Shown in pieces: positions 15,801-24,751 of a stretch of DNA of 64,000 nt. Each line of letters opens with the position of its first letter. The stretch's first letter is position 1. The notes under the pieces were generated by a model, which did not search any database, was not told the origin of the DNA, and saw nothing but the letters and a program-made list of their open reading frames with translations. Source of the stretch: Tumebacillus algifaecis (GTDB lineage Bacteria > Bacillota > Bacilli > Tumebacillales > Tumebacillaceae); assembly GCF_002243515.1 (NCBI RefSeq), contig NZ_CP022657.1:588001-652000 (forward strand), in the 5' to 3' direction. Both the position numbers and the translations under genes were made by a program.

Positions 15801-18720
15801 CGCTTGGACAGCATTTTTGGGACGCCTCGCCCATCAATCGGATCTATGCATCGGTGTCCCGTGGAATCGTCGTGCGATCGGAGACTTTAACCAAACGCTC
15901 GGGATGTGCACCCAGACGCTCGTGCTGAGAATGAAGCCGGAGCGATCCCGTTCCTTCGTCGATTATCTAGCCAATACGAAGGACGTATGCCTAGGTACGT
16001 ACGCTCATTCTGACTATCCGCTCGATCTGCTGTTAGACGGACTGAAGCTGGAACGGGATTTGAGCCGCAACCCGCTGTTCGATGTGATGTTCAATTATGA
16101 AAATGATGAGCAGCGCATGATCGACTTCGGAGACGTCCGCGGAGTCATCGGGAGATTTCCGATCCGACACGCTCAATTCGATCTGTATCTCGATATGTTC
16201 GAGAATGATGGGAAACTACAATGCCGCTTGAACTATGCGTCGCCGTTATTCTCCCAATCGCGCGTGGAAGACTGGGCTGAGCGTTTTCAGGACTTCCTGC
16301 AGCAACTTCTAAGCGATCCGCGTCGCCCCTTGGGAAGCTATACCCTGCTTCGCGAGGCAGAAGAGCGCGAATTGTTGACGCTGGGACGTGGTCCGCAGGG
16401 CAGTGATGCGGGAGAAACGGCACATGCACGATTAGCTGAATCGATGAAACAGCATTTCGATCAACCGGCCATCTGGTATCAGGGGCAAGAGATCACGTTC
16501 GCAGGACTGGAAGAACGGGCGCAGGTGGTAGCGAGTCACATGGTCAAGCTGGGCTTGAAGCCGGGCGATCGCTTTGGGCTGTTGCTCCCGCGCAATCCAG
16601 ACTTGATCGCGTCGATGCTCGCCGCCTTGCGCATCGGCTGTGCATGGGTGCCGCTCGACCCGACCTTCCCCGAAGATCGACTGCGCTATATGGTCGAGCA
16701 CAGTGGAGCCAAGCTGATCGTAGGCGAAGCGGAACACATCGGGCGCTTTGAGTTCGGCTTGCCGATTCTTGATCCTGCCACGATCGACACCGTTGCTGTG
16801 GGCGAGACGCTCCCCGAAGCGGTTGAGCCGCATCACCTCGCCTATGTGATCTTTACGTCCGGTTCGACGGGGCGACCGAAAGGGGTCGAGTTGGAACAAG
16901 GAGCGTTGGCCAACTTTATTCGGGGGATGGCACAGGCGCTCGATTGGCCGGCGGGGCAAAGAACTGCGTGCCTCACCACTCCTTCGTTCGACATCTTTTT
17001 GCTGGAAACGCTGTTGTGCCTCGCACAGGGCGGTTGCATCGTGCTGGCTGATGAAAGCGATATGGCCAATCCGGCCAGCATCTTGCGCTTGGTGCGCGAA
17101 GGGCGGGTCGAATGCCTCCAGATGACGCCGACGCGCTTGCGCTTGCTGTGCGCCGATCAGGAGGCCGCCAAGGAAACGCTCGCCGCCCTACACATGCTGA
17201 TCGTGGGCGGAGAAGCGTTCCCGGTCCACCTGTTACCGCTGTTGCAATCGCATGAGTCGTTGCGAATTTTCAACGTGTACGGGCCGACCGAAACGTGCAT
17301 CTGGTCGACTTGCAAGGAGTTGACCGCTTCCAAGGAGGTCACGATCGGCCTGCCGATCTGCGGGACGAACGTCTATGTGCTCGATCCGTTCGGGCAGTTA
17401 GCCCCGCCGGGGATTGAAGGAGATCTCTGGATCGGCGGAGCGGGAGTTGCGCGCGGATATGTTGCCAATCCGGGACTGACGAGCGAACGGTTTGTCACCG
17501 ACCTGTTCTCCGGAGGCAGAATGTATCACACTGGCGATCGGGCAAGGTGGAAAAACGGTGAGTTGGAATGTTTGGGACGTGGCGATGATCAGATCAAGCT
17601 GCGTGGATTCCGCATCGAACTGGGCGAGATCGAAGAGGTGCTGCGCCTGCACCCGGCAGTCATGAATGCGGCCGTGGCCATCCGCGAGCTAAGTCCGGGC
17701 AACCAGGTTTTAGTCTCTTATTATCAGCGCACCCCTGACGTGTCTGTCACGGAGAGCGAGCTAAAAGCTTGGTTGGCTGATCGCTTGCCCGTTTATATGG
17801 TCTCTGAGTTCTTGGTCGAACTCCCCGCCATTCCGCTCACGCTGAATGGGAAAGTCAACCGTCAGGCCCTGCCCGCTTTACAGATCGGACTTGCGGAAGC
17901 GCCAGTTCGAGAAGCGGGTGGAGAACTCGATCTGATCCTGCTGAACATTTGGAAAAAGCTGCTCGGGGATCGTCCGATCGGATTCCATGACCGATTCTTT
18001 GATGTCGGAGGCAACTCGTTCAGCCTGGTGCTGTTGTACGCAGAACTGGAAAAAGAGTTCCCCGGCGTGCTGACCGTACCCGATCTGTTCGCACTGCCGA
18101 CCATCGCGAAGCTGAAGGCGTTCATCGAAGGGGCGACCCGTGACGACTCGGCCGAAAGCATCGGTTTGCTGCCGCTCTCTGACGCTTGGTTCGATGCGGA
18201 ACAGGATGAGAAAAAACTGATCGAGGTCATGCTCCGACCAGAGTTGAGAATGGCGATCGGCGAGTTGGGCGCTACGTATCGACTGGATTTTGCCGAGACG
18301 TTGCAAGCTCTGTTCGCCCTGTATCTGCAAAAAAGTTTGCAGCAAGACCAGATTCCGATCTGGCTGTTGGGAGATGCTGAGCAAATCGCTCGCGTCGATT
18401 TCAAGTTTGCAGGGGATATGGAACTGGCTCAAGTCTTCAGCGGTTTTGCGGCATCGCTGCCTAAACTGCGCGATTTCCAACCGCTTCGGACGCTCAATCT
18501 GACGGTGAATACGGATGGATTCGCACGAGTCGGCTTTGCGTATGAGCGCGGCTTGGATAGCCGCCGAGTGCTGAGAAAATTAGATTTTTACCTGTTTGCG
18601 GAAGAAAGCGATGGAAGTGTCCGCTTGACCATCGAATACAGCGGTCGCTTATCAGGCTCCGCACTGCGGAACCATTTGATGCGGTTTAAGAAACTGCTCA
18701 AGCTTGTGGCAAGTATGTGA
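9862..18720 (+). CDS. Hybrid PKS/NRPS loading and first elongation protein (AL-ACP-KS-AT-ACP-C-A-PCP)
   Basis: 2952 residues. Domains in order: FAAL-type acyl ligase (~10-560, SSGSTG at ~173); ACP (Ser632); KS (~692-1112, Cys856, His991, His1028; the usual EAHGTGT reads EGHGSGT); AT (~1208-1490, Ser1297 in GHSIGE, HPFH at 1396, malonyl-like); ACP (Ser1624); a linker of three 8-residue PAPT-like repeats (~1672-1700); C (~1735-2165, HHIIADG at 1865); A (~2190-2665); PCP (Ser2719); and a ~180-residue tail. The A-domain pocket reads D-I-L-Q-I-G-V-I-W, close to the glycine code. The ligase should adenylate a carboxylic acid, the PKS module extends it without reduction, and glycine is added. The tail resembles the C-lobe of a condensation domain without the catalytic half. 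The start is ATG 9862, or GTG 9868 by ribosome-site spacing. Confidence 0.93.
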   Translation: MVVQNYQSLVEALMENAATGKGIRFLNNSTSEEVLSYEGLLAGASRYLATYQEIGVEKGDELVLQFTSSRAFLTAYWACLLGGIIPIPLSYADNQVNTTKVFNVWEVLKSPWIATDCDKIPGKLEAYAAQNRSVDVGNAMSARLFYPERVDVLDREPRFHKPGPQDIAFIQFSSGSTGQPKGVVLTHQNLLANIKDLLEIFEIEQTDTFLSWMPLTHDFGMIFFHLAPIVLGVDQNIMPTNTFIWNPTYWISSVHKYQANVLGSPNFGYRHFLKRFKSKVAQAEAWDLRCVKVIINGAEPISASICEDFTQTLSAWGLADSTIRPGYGLAEATLVVSACKREQGIQSYTVDRTQLAIGQEIRFVAPGSPESMEIVDCGYPVTQTEVRITDAERRPLGEGIVGNIEIRGASITSGYHHNLEATRNVLSADGWLNTQDLGFMHDGRLVFVGRVKEVIIIGGVNYFPYDIENVILQGIGEEELNKYIACGVPNPETGTEDLVVFVYYKKQLDGFLPIIETVSQLVLNGVGLRVAHVLPVSSIPKTTSGKVQRFNLIQDYRNGKFDALIQQIKGSTVDEEMPEQRTDETVKEAQTGLAASHRADELLTIVRTEVESLLGTAVVDVETGFFDLGLSSVQLLMLQERLEKRVGVALTSTAALDYPSIRVFAELLQQKEEAALEPKAAEKRKVDSTNGDVAIVGMACRFPGGANSPDAYWKLLDESIDPVREIPQGRWKNDRSASAKLSTQMGGYLDQVDQFDSLFFGISAKEAEALDPQQRLLLELSWEALEDSGRDPKSLAGSQTGVFIGIAGSDYLQVGRDLGHPPGPYIFTGNMLNSAAGRLSYTFGFQGPSMAVDTACSSSLVALHQGMMQLRAGACDLALAGAVNIILRAEAHASFTSLQALAESGRCRSFDEAADGYIRSEGSAVLILKRLEDAKRDGDQIWGVIRGGAVNHNGHSGGLTVPNGLAQQKVIRQALTDAGLEPHDIDYVEGHGSGTKIGDPQEVNALAEVFAGRNRPLYLGSVKSNLGHLETAAGMAGICKILLAMRHGRIPANLHFRKGNPLIAWGKHQVEVVDRSIEWEPREGVYRAGISGFSISGTNAHLIVEGTAAHQAQTVVPSNREAHLITLSTRTEASLRQYVRDLEAWSQHPTASIEELSQQLNTGRASLQRRLALSVTDYEELKKRLQSLANSNDPVGVDAVTGRRPLVFLFTGQGSHYHGMARGLFEEAPVFRTKLQELDAAFRPAIGASILDLLYGNEEIDLQRPLYSQPLIFSIQIALAHFWESLGLTPDLLIGHSIGEYAAACVDGVMSLEDAVHMVAARANVMDRTPAVGRMIGILAGEDQVRELIKEFDDVSVAAVNAPHNVTVSGGKDSIDQLVTKARNARCFVEQLAVSHPFHSVLMRDQARQFEAEISKLQLNAPSKRFISSVFGDFVPEGKRLDAAYWAAHLVETVQFSTALKVAADAGAQVFVELGGMATLCGLAAQNYEQEDMLFLPSLRKTQPAWKPFYESIGRLWERGVTVRLEALYGQETVRIKDLPHTSYDRKRVWFPDTPVVSQVFEEVAVTVEAEAVLVEQPVQIDQVAGDDSGGIVDQLKRKIGEVTGVATDEIPDAQSLFSLGIDSLMLVEIRKFIAKEYSVDITLNTFFSELNTVEKAADYIAVHQVVAPAPTAAIVPAPTTAVVPALTAEVVASEGVLEDIYRKLAQLENLLLALGADPSVLERQAVATPEPQAELPEQFELASDERRMYFMSFLEGGNEAHQIRGTFDLDGAVDLERLKNAFRVVASHHEMLRSAYRVEGAQVVHQIADHVEAEHICVDLRVEGDQERFDAFFRRPFDLSKAPLWRFGLATDREGRQQFTLSIHHIIADGVSLNLLLKDVSDVYKQGSIQSAPSLSYRDFVRREQTFLTSREAEVQREWWLNQLQPLPPALNFPHDAARPEVNEFTGATSYFTVGADLLSKVKAVAKGHESTTFMVLISAWTAFLGRLAHQSDLCIGVPWNRRAIGDFNQTLGMCTQTLVLRMKPERSRSFVDYLANTKDVCLGTYAHSDYPLDLLLDGLKLERDLSRNPLFDVMFNYENDEQRMIDFGDVRGVIGRFPIRHAQFDLYLDMFENDGKLQCRLNYASPLFSQSRVEDWAERFQDFLQQLLSDPRRPLGSYTLLREAEERELLTLGRGPQGSDAGETAHARLAESMKQHFDQPAIWYQGQEITFAGLEERAQVVASHMVKLGLKPGDRFGLLLPRNPDLIASMLAALRIGCAWVPLDPTFPEDRLRYMVEHSGAKLIVGEAEHIGRFEFGLPILDPATIDTVAVGETLPEAVEPHHLAYVIFTSGSTGRPKGVELEQGALANFIRGMAQALDWPAGQRTACLTTPSFDIFLLETLLCLAQGGCIVLADESDMANPASILRLVREGRVECLQMTPTRLRLLCADQEAAKETLAALHMLIVGGEAFPVHLLPLLQSHESLRIFNVYGPTETCIWSTCKELTASKEVTIGLPICGTNVYVLDPFGQLAPPGIEGDLWIGGAGVARGYVANPGLTSERFVTDLFSGGRMYHTGDRARWKNGELECLGRGDDQIKLRGFRIELGEIEEVLRLHPAVMNAAVAIRELSPGNQVLVSYYQRTPDVSVTESELKAWLADRLPVYMVSEFLVELPAIPLTLNGKVNRQALPALQIGLAEAPVREAGGELDLILLNIWKKLLGDRPIGFHDRFFDVGGNSFSLVLLYAELEKEFPGVLTVPDLFALPTIAKLKAFIEGATRDDSAESIGLLPLSDAWFDAEQDEKKLIEVMLRPELRMAIGELGATYRLDFAETLQALFALYLQKSLQQDQIPIWLLGDAEQIARVDFKFAGDMELAQVFSGFAASLPKLRDFQPLRTLNLTVNTDGFARVGFAYERGLDSRRVLRKLDFYLFAEESDGSVRLTIEYSGRLSGSALRNHLMRFKKLLKLVASM

Positions 18721-18755
18721 AGAGAATAGCTACTGAATACGGGAGGGGCAACCTT

Positions 18756-20027
18756 ATGAATAAAATCGTCGCGATGTTTCCGGGACAAGCGTCTCAATTT
18801 GTCGGCATGGGGAAATTTTGGATTGAAAATCACGAATCGGTTCGCCAGCGTTTTGCGGAAGCTTCGGAGATTCTGGGCTTTGATCTGGCCGCTCTCTGCT
18901 TAGGAGGGCCGGCCCTACAGCTCAATCAGACAGAAAACACGCAGGTGGCTTTGTTGACATCGAGCGTCGCCATGTTTGAAGTGTTCCAAAAAGAGACGGG
19001 CATCAAGCTCGATTATCTGGCGGGACACAGCATCGGTGAACTGTCAGCTTTGACGGCAGCAGGTGTGTTTCAGTTTGCAGACGGCGTGCGGATCGCGCGC
19101 GCCCGCGGTGAAGCGATGTCTTCCTGCAATGCTGGCGGGACGGCGAGCATGTCGGCGGTGACGCGGATTAAGGGCGAGCTGGTCGAAACGGTGGTTGCGG
19201 CGCTGGATGGTGCCGGCCACGATGTGCAGGTCGCCAACTACAACTCCCCGACGCAAACGATCTTGTCGGGAAGCAAAGCGGGTCTCGCCCTTGCAGGTGA
19301 GCAGTTGGAAGCATTGGGCGCAAGAGTGGTCGCACTGAACGTGAGCGGGCCGTTCCATAGCCGCTATATGGCGGACGCATCCGAAGCGCTGGCCAATGTG
19401 TTGCAGTCGGTCACGCTCGGTACGATGGCGATCCCGGTGATGAATGGACAGGAAGGCCGCCTGTACACGGCGCAAGATGATGTGAAAGCAGCACTGGTCA
19501 GCCAACTGACCGCGCCTGTGCGCTGGACCTCCGTACTCGATCAACTGTCGGCGCAAGGCGTGCGCAACTGGCTCGAAATGGGCCCTGGCACCGTCTTGAA
19601 AAAGCTGGTTTTGCAAACGGTGCCGGAAGCGAGCGCCTTTACGTACGATCAGGAAGCGGATCGTGCGGACTGGGTGGCTCAGGAAGCGAAGATTCGCGAG
19701 AGCATTCTGCAAGCGCCGAACGCAGTCGGTCTGTGCCTTGGCGCTGCGGTGAGCACGCGCAATCTCAACTGGGATGAGGCGGCATACCAAACAGGAGTGG
19801 TTCAACCCTATAAAGAGATTCAAGCGCTCCATGAAAAGATCGAACAGGAAAAGCGCCTCCCGGAAACGGCCGAGATGGTGCGGGCTTTCGCTTTGCTGAA
19901 AACCATTTTTCAGACGAAAGGTACACCGCTGCAAGATCAAGCGTATCGCTTACAGCGCATCGTCAAGCAAAGTGGCACCGAGGAACTGTTCCCTGAGCAT
20001 CTGGAAGTGGTGGAGGGGGGACGATAA
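18756..20027 (+). CDS. Stand-alone (trans-acting) malonyl acyltransferase
   Basis: 423 residues. The first ~300 are a FabD-type malonyl-CoA:ACP transacylase: FPGQASQFVGMG at the N-terminus, catalytic Ser92 in GHSIGE, and the His of GPFHSRYM near 206. A C-terminal extension of ~110 residues, largely helical, has no motif I know. It sits inside the assembly-line operon just before two PKS proteins and an NRPS protein whose KS modules lack AT domains, so it very probably loads malonate onto their ACPs in trans. The start is ATG 18756 behind GGGAGGGG. The gene ends in TAATG, sharing a base with the next start. Confidence 0.9.
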   Translation: MNKIVAMFPGQASQFVGMGKFWIENHESVRQRFAEASEILGFDLAALCLGGPALQLNQTENTQVALLTSSVAMFEVFQKETGIKLDYLAGHSIGELSALTAAGVFQFADGVRIARARGEAMSSCNAGGTASMSAVTRIKGELVETVVAALDGAGHDVQVANYNSPTQTILSGSKAGLALAGEQLEALGARVVALNVSGPFHSRYMADASEALANVLQSVTLGTMAIPVMNGQEGRLYTAQDDVKAALVSQLTAPVRWTSVLDQLSAQGVRNWLEMGPGTVLKKLVLQTVPEASAFTYDQEADRADWVAQEAKIRESILQAPNAVGLCLGAAVSTRNLNWDEAAYQTGVVQPYKEIQALHEKIEQEKRLPETAEMVRAFALLKTIFQTKGTPLQDQAYRLQRIVKQSGTEELFPEHLEVVEGGR

Positions 20028-23000
20028 TGGATCGTCCTACGCTTAAACTTGACGACCTGATCCTTGACGATTGGGAGGATGAGGAGCAGGACGAGGAACA
20101 GGCACCTGCTGCTGAGCCGCCCGACACGGACGAGCACGCCGTCGCCATTATCGGCATGGATGGCCGGGTCGGTCCTGCCGAAAGCCTCGAAGAATTCTGG
20201 GGACTTTTGACCGGAGAGCGGGAAGGAGTGCGCGACCTCCCAGCCGAGCGGCGCATCGATCTCGATGCGTTCTTGCAGGCAAAAGGTATCAAACTGCCGA
20301 TTCAGGAGGACTTGTACCTGCGCTCGACCTATCTGCAAGATATTGCTGGCTTTGATGCGAACTTCTTCGGCCTCTCGCAACAAGAGGCGAACTTCATGGA
20401 CCCCAACCAACGGATTCTGTTGGAGACGGCATGGAAAGCGCTGGAAGACTCCGGCTATGCCGGAGCGGAGATCAGAGGTTCGGACACGGGGACCTTTGTC
20501 GGCTATTCCTACGATTTCGGTGAAGATTACCGCCAGTTGCTCAACGTCTTGGCGCCGAATGCACCTGAAATCTCGGTGGCGGGCAATGTGAAATCGATCA
20601 TCGCCAGCCGTCTCGCGTACCATTTGGATTTGCGCGGACCTGCGCTGTTGGTCGATACGGCCTGTTCCTCCGGCTTGATGGCGATGTATCTCGCTTGCCG
20701 CGCCATTCGCAACGGCGACTGCTCGATGGCGGTCGTAGGCGCGGTGAAAACGCAAGTGCTGCCCTTGCTCAATGATGGCAAAAGCGGATTTGGCATACGC
20801 GACATTCAGGACATTCACTCGGAAGACGGCCACACGCGGACGTTTGACGACAAAAGTGATGGGACGATCACCGCAGAAGGCTCTTTTGCCTTCGTGCTGA
20901 AGTCGCTGTCGGCGGCCAAGCGCGATGGCGATACGATTCGGGCTGTCATTTTGGGCGGGGCTGCCAATCAGGATGGCGCTTCCAATGGCATCACCGCACC
21001 GAACTCGGAGGCGCAAAAGGATCTGATCGCCCGCGCACTCGACGATGCTGGGATCTCAGCCGAGCAGTTGAGCTATATCGAAGCGCACGGCACGGCGACC
21101 CGACTGGGTGATCCGATCGAAATCAGCGGCATTCGTCAGGCATTGCGGCAGTTTACAGATAAAAAGCAATTTTGTGCGGTCGGTTCCTTAAAAAGCAACA
21201 TCGGACACATGGACAACGCGGCCGGACTCGGGGGCATGGCGAAGTTGGTGCTGGCGATGAAAAACAGAGTGTTGCCCGCCAGCCTCAACTTTCAGGTGCC
21301 CAACCGCAACATCCAATTTGTTGACTCTCCGGTCTATGTGAACGACAGGACGACTGCGTGGTCGCACGATCCGTCCGAAGTATTGCGCGCGGGGATCAAC
21401 AGCTTCGGTCTGAGCGGCACGAACTGTCATCTGGTTGTCGAATCGGCTCCCGTTGAGCCGAACCGTGTGTCCGGCGCGCTGAGTGCACCGCTCTTGCTCC
21501 CGTTGAGCGCCAAAACGCATGAGGCGTTGCGGAGCTTGGCAGCCGACTATCAGAAGCGGTTGCGTGATCCGAACGTGAATTTGGCCGATGCGGTCTTCAC
21601 AGCGGCGCGCGGTCGCCTGCATCATCACATCCGCGCCGCGATTCGCTTCGAGACGCGCGAGCAGTTGTGCCACGCATTGGGGCTTGTTGCCGCACTCGGG
21701 ACAGGGGCGGCAGAGGAGGCGGCCATCTGGTACGGAGCGCATCGCATCATCGAAAGCGAAGCGAAACGTCGCCGCCCGTCCGATTTGACCGAAAACGAAC
21801 GGGAACAATTGGGCACTGAAGCGTTCGAATTGGTCAGCCAAGCGGGCGGTCAGATGACCGTAGACATTTTGGATCGCTGGGGCGAGCTCTACACGGCAGG
21901 CGCAGACCTGCCATGGGATCGTTTGACCAAAGGGTTGAACGCGCGGCGCATTCCGCTTCCGACCTATCCGTTCCAACATCGGCGTTGCTGGGTCGAAGCC
22001 GATCAGGTGGCACAGGAAGACGAAGGGCACGCACATCCACTGCTTGGCGCACCGCGCGCGAAGACGCTCGGACATACCGTCTACTGTCAGACTTTCAGCT
22101 GTGAGTCGTTCTGGGAGTTGGCAGAACATCGCGTGCAAGGCGTCGGGTTATTGCCGGGCACCGCGCTGGTCGAGATGATGGTGGAATGGGCAAACCAGTT
22201 CCACGGCGCAGAAGGTTTGCGTTTTCGCGATATCACCTTCCTGCAACCTTTTACCGTGCGGGATGGCATGACAAAAGAACTGCATTTGTTGGCGGAGGAC
22301 GAAGACGGTCAGACGCGGTTGCGCTTTGCCAGCCTGTCAGCAGACGGGCAGTGGGCGGTGCATGCGGAAGGCGTGTTCCAAGAGGCAGGCAATTCGCCAA
22401 GCGGACCCGATCAGATCGATCTGCAAGCGCTGAACGTGGAACTGCACCACCCGATCGACACGAACGCAGCGGAAAATATGGATCGCGGCTTGATCGTCGG
22501 TGAACGCTGGTCTGGCTCCTGTGTCGGCGGTTGGCGGGACGAACAGGCGGCGCAATACCTGGTCGAACTCCATCTGCCGAAAGAGTACCGCACCGAAGGG
22601 GATGTGTATCATCTGCATCCAGCGCTGATGGATCTCAGCGTCAATTCGGTCAACCATCTCATGGATGAAAAAGAGCTGTACCTGCCGCTGTCCTATGGCG
22701 AGCTGTTGATTCACAGACAGTTGCCGACCCATCTGTTCGCGCACATGAAGAAGACGGGTGGCACGCAAGGTTCGAAGATTCACAGCTTCGATATTGCGCT
22801 CTATGACGCGCAAGGCTCGCTCGTTGTGGAAGTCAAAAACTATTGCATCAAATCGGCTTCTCAGGCCCTACAACGCGCCGACATCGCCGGACAGTACGGC
22901 TATGCGCAAAGCTTCCGTCCGTATGAGTTGCCGACGCAACGCGAGCTTCCTCCCGGCGCGGTAGCCATCGCAGGGAAAAAATCGAGCACATCTGACGCCT

Positions 23001-24751
23001 TGGCCGATGCACTGCGCAACCAAGGGCGCAAGGTGATCGAGCTGAACGCAGGTGTGGCGAACTGGAGCGATGCGCTGAACGCAGTGGCCTCAGAGGACTT
23101 GGCGCTTGCCATCTTTATGTGGGAGCCGACCGCAAGCATCGGGCAGGATGCGGAAGCTTGGCAGGTGGAAACGAATGAGGCGATTTTGCAAGGCTTCCGG
23201 TTTGTGAAAGCGTGGTCGCTTGCGAAACAGCGGACCAAGGCAGGTCTTGTCGTCCTCACGTATCGGGGCTGGTCGGTAGCAGAGCATGACCAGCACATCC
23301 ATCCAGGACAAACTGCGCTCGGCGGGCTGTGGCGTGTCGGCAGTTTGGAGTTTCAATCGGACGGGATGCGATGCATCGATCACGATGGCAGCAACTCGAT
23401 CGAGTGCTTGCTCGGAGAAATGGCCGATCGGGCACGACCCGCTTTTGTCGCCTACCGAAACGATCTGGCCTATGAGCCTGTCCTGATCGAGAGCCCGCTC
23501 CCCGCGAAAGCACCAGATGACGCTGTCCCAGGTGATGGGGTCTATGTGATCAGCGGAGGAACGGGCGGACTGGGCACGGAAGTTGCGGAGCTCCTGACTC
23601 GTCACGGTGCACGTCGCGTGGTGTTGTTCGGCCAACAGCAGGTTCCGCCGCGTGAGATGTGGGAGCAACTGGCCGCCTCTTCGGACGACCGACAAACAAG
23701 TCTCCGTTATGAAAGCTGGCTCAAGCTGGAGCAACGATTGGACGTGCTCGACGTTCGGGCGGTGCAGATTGAGGACGGTGCCCAAGTTGCGGCAACGCTG
23801 CGTGAGCTTCGTGCCGCACACGGGCCGATTCGCGGAATTTTCCACCTTGCAGGTCGGGCGGGAGACGGTTTCCTGTTGCAAAAGCAAGAAGAGACGTTCT
23901 TCAATGTCTACGCACCGAAGGCGGACGGCGCAGTCAATCTGCATCTGGCCACTTTGCAAGACCAACTCGACTTCTTTATCGTCTTTTCCAGCATTTCGTC
24001 CTTGGAGCTGTATCCCGGCCAAGGAGATTATACGGCGGCCAACCTGTTTCTGGACGCGCTCGCCACCTACCGACAGGGGATCGGCTTGCCAGGGCTCAGT
24101 TTACAGTGGCCAGCTTGGCGCGAGACGGGAATTGCAGCGCGGATGGGCGCGGTTGACCAAAGTCAGACCTTTGCCCCGCTTGACAGCCACGAGGCGCTCG
24201 GGCTTTTGGAGCGTGCGCTGTGGAACGGGGAACCACTGCCTGCTGTGCTGATGCCAGGTCAGAAACTTCGCAAGCAAGACACGGTAAACGAGCGGGCCAG
24301 ACAGCCCGAATCGCGCAAAGGGTCTGTTGCCAATCAATCGAAAAAGGTCACGCTGCTCGGCGTGGCCGAACCGGATGAGATCGATCTCGCGGTGGCTGAT
24401 CTGTGGGCGAGAACGCTCGCGATGAATGAATTGGATGCGGATGAGGGATTTGACAGTCTCGGCGGCAACTCGCTGTTAGCTTCGCAACTGTTCAGAGAGT
24501 ACGAACTGCTCTATCCGGGCGTCATGCACATCGCCGATCTCTTTAACCACACGACCATCCGCGAGCAGGCGGCCTACGTGCGAGCGCAGACTGTCCCAGT
24601 GGAAGCTGTGGAAGAGGTTGCAGTGGCAGAAACCAGCGGTGACGTATCGGCGGACGACTTGGACGAACTGCTCGAGCTGGTATTGCGGGGCGAATTGACG
24701 GTGGAAGAATCTGCCGACAGACTATCTTTGGAAAGGGGTCGGGGTAAGTGA
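20027..24751 (+). CDS. AT-less PKS module KS-DH-KR-ACP (first)
   Basis: 1574 residues. An acidic N-terminal ~35 residues (possible docking segment) is followed by KS (~40-470, Cys213 in DTACSSG, EAHGTAT and KSNIGH conserved, although the entry motif reads GMDGRVGPAE). There is no AT: a short linker ending in PTYPFQHRRCW bridges KS to DH, as in trans-AT systems. DH follows (~670-950, His701 in HRVQGVGLLP, Asp869 in HPALMD). KR comes next (~1170-1400, GGTGGLG, Ser in FSSISS, Tyr1335 in GDYTAAN, an Asp in AGDGF suggesting B-type), then ACP (Ser1482). It ends in an acidic helical tail (~1540-1574), a likely docking element. It should extend the glycyl chain by malonate, reduce and dehydrate it. 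Confidence 0.92.
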   Translation: MDRPTLKLDDLILDDWEDEEQDEEQAPAAEPPDTDEHAVAIIGMDGRVGPAESLEEFWGLLTGEREGVRDLPAERRIDLDAFLQAKGIKLPIQEDLYLRSTYLQDIAGFDANFFGLSQQEANFMDPNQRILLETAWKALEDSGYAGAEIRGSDTGTFVGYSYDFGEDYRQLLNVLAPNAPEISVAGNVKSIIASRLAYHLDLRGPALLVDTACSSGLMAMYLACRAIRNGDCSMAVVGAVKTQVLPLLNDGKSGFGIRDIQDIHSEDGHTRTFDDKSDGTITAEGSFAFVLKSLSAAKRDGDTIRAVILGGAANQDGASNGITAPNSEAQKDLIARALDDAGISAEQLSYIEAHGTATRLGDPIEISGIRQALRQFTDKKQFCAVGSLKSNIGHMDNAAGLGGMAKLVLAMKNRVLPASLNFQVPNRNIQFVDSPVYVNDRTTAWSHDPSEVLRAGINSFGLSGTNCHLVVESAPVEPNRVSGALSAPLLLPLSAKTHEALRSLAADYQKRLRDPNVNLADAVFTAARGRLHHHIRAAIRFETREQLCHALGLVAALGTGAAEEAAIWYGAHRIIESEAKRRRPSDLTENEREQLGTEAFELVSQAGGQMTVDILDRWGELYTAGADLPWDRLTKGLNARRIPLPTYPFQHRRCWVEADQVAQEDEGHAHPLLGAPRAKTLGHTVYCQTFSCESFWELAEHRVQGVGLLPGTALVEMMVEWANQFHGAEGLRFRDITFLQPFTVRDGMTKELHLLAEDEDGQTRLRFASLSADGQWAVHAEGVFQEAGNSPSGPDQIDLQALNVELHHPIDTNAAENMDRGLIVGERWSGSCVGGWRDEQAAQYLVELHLPKEYRTEGDVYHLHPALMDLSVNSVNHLMDEKELYLPLSYGELLIHRQLPTHLFAHMKKTGGTQGSKIHSFDIALYDAQGSLVVEVKNYCIKSASQALQRADIAGQYGYAQSFRPYELPTQRELPPGAVAIAGKKSSTSDALADALRNQGRKVIELNAGVANWSDALNAVASEDLALAIFMWEPTASIGQDAEAWQVETNEAILQGFRFVKAWSLAKQRTKAGLVVLTYRGWSVAEHDQHIHPGQTALGGLWRVGSLEFQSDGMRCIDHDGSNSIECLLGEMADRARPAFVAYRNDLAYEPVLIESPLPAKAPDDAVPGDGVYVISGGTGGLGTEVAELLTRHGARRVVLFGQQQVPPREMWEQLAASSDDRQTSLRYESWLKLEQRLDVLDVRAVQIEDGAQVAATLRELRAAHGPIRGIFHLAGRAGDGFLLQKQEETFFNVYAPKADGAVNLHLATLQDQLDFFIVFSSISSLELYPGQGDYTAANLFLDALATYRQGIGLPGLSLQWPAWRETGIAARMGAVDQSQTFAPLDSHEALGLLERALWNGEPLPAVLMPGQKLRKQDTVNERARQPESRKGSVANQSKKVTLLGVAEPDEIDLAVADLWARTLAMNELDADEGFDSLGGNSLLASQLFREYELLYPGVMHIADLFNHTTIREQAAYVRAQTVPVEAVEEVAVAETSGDVSADDLDELLELVLRGELTVEESADRLSLERGRGK

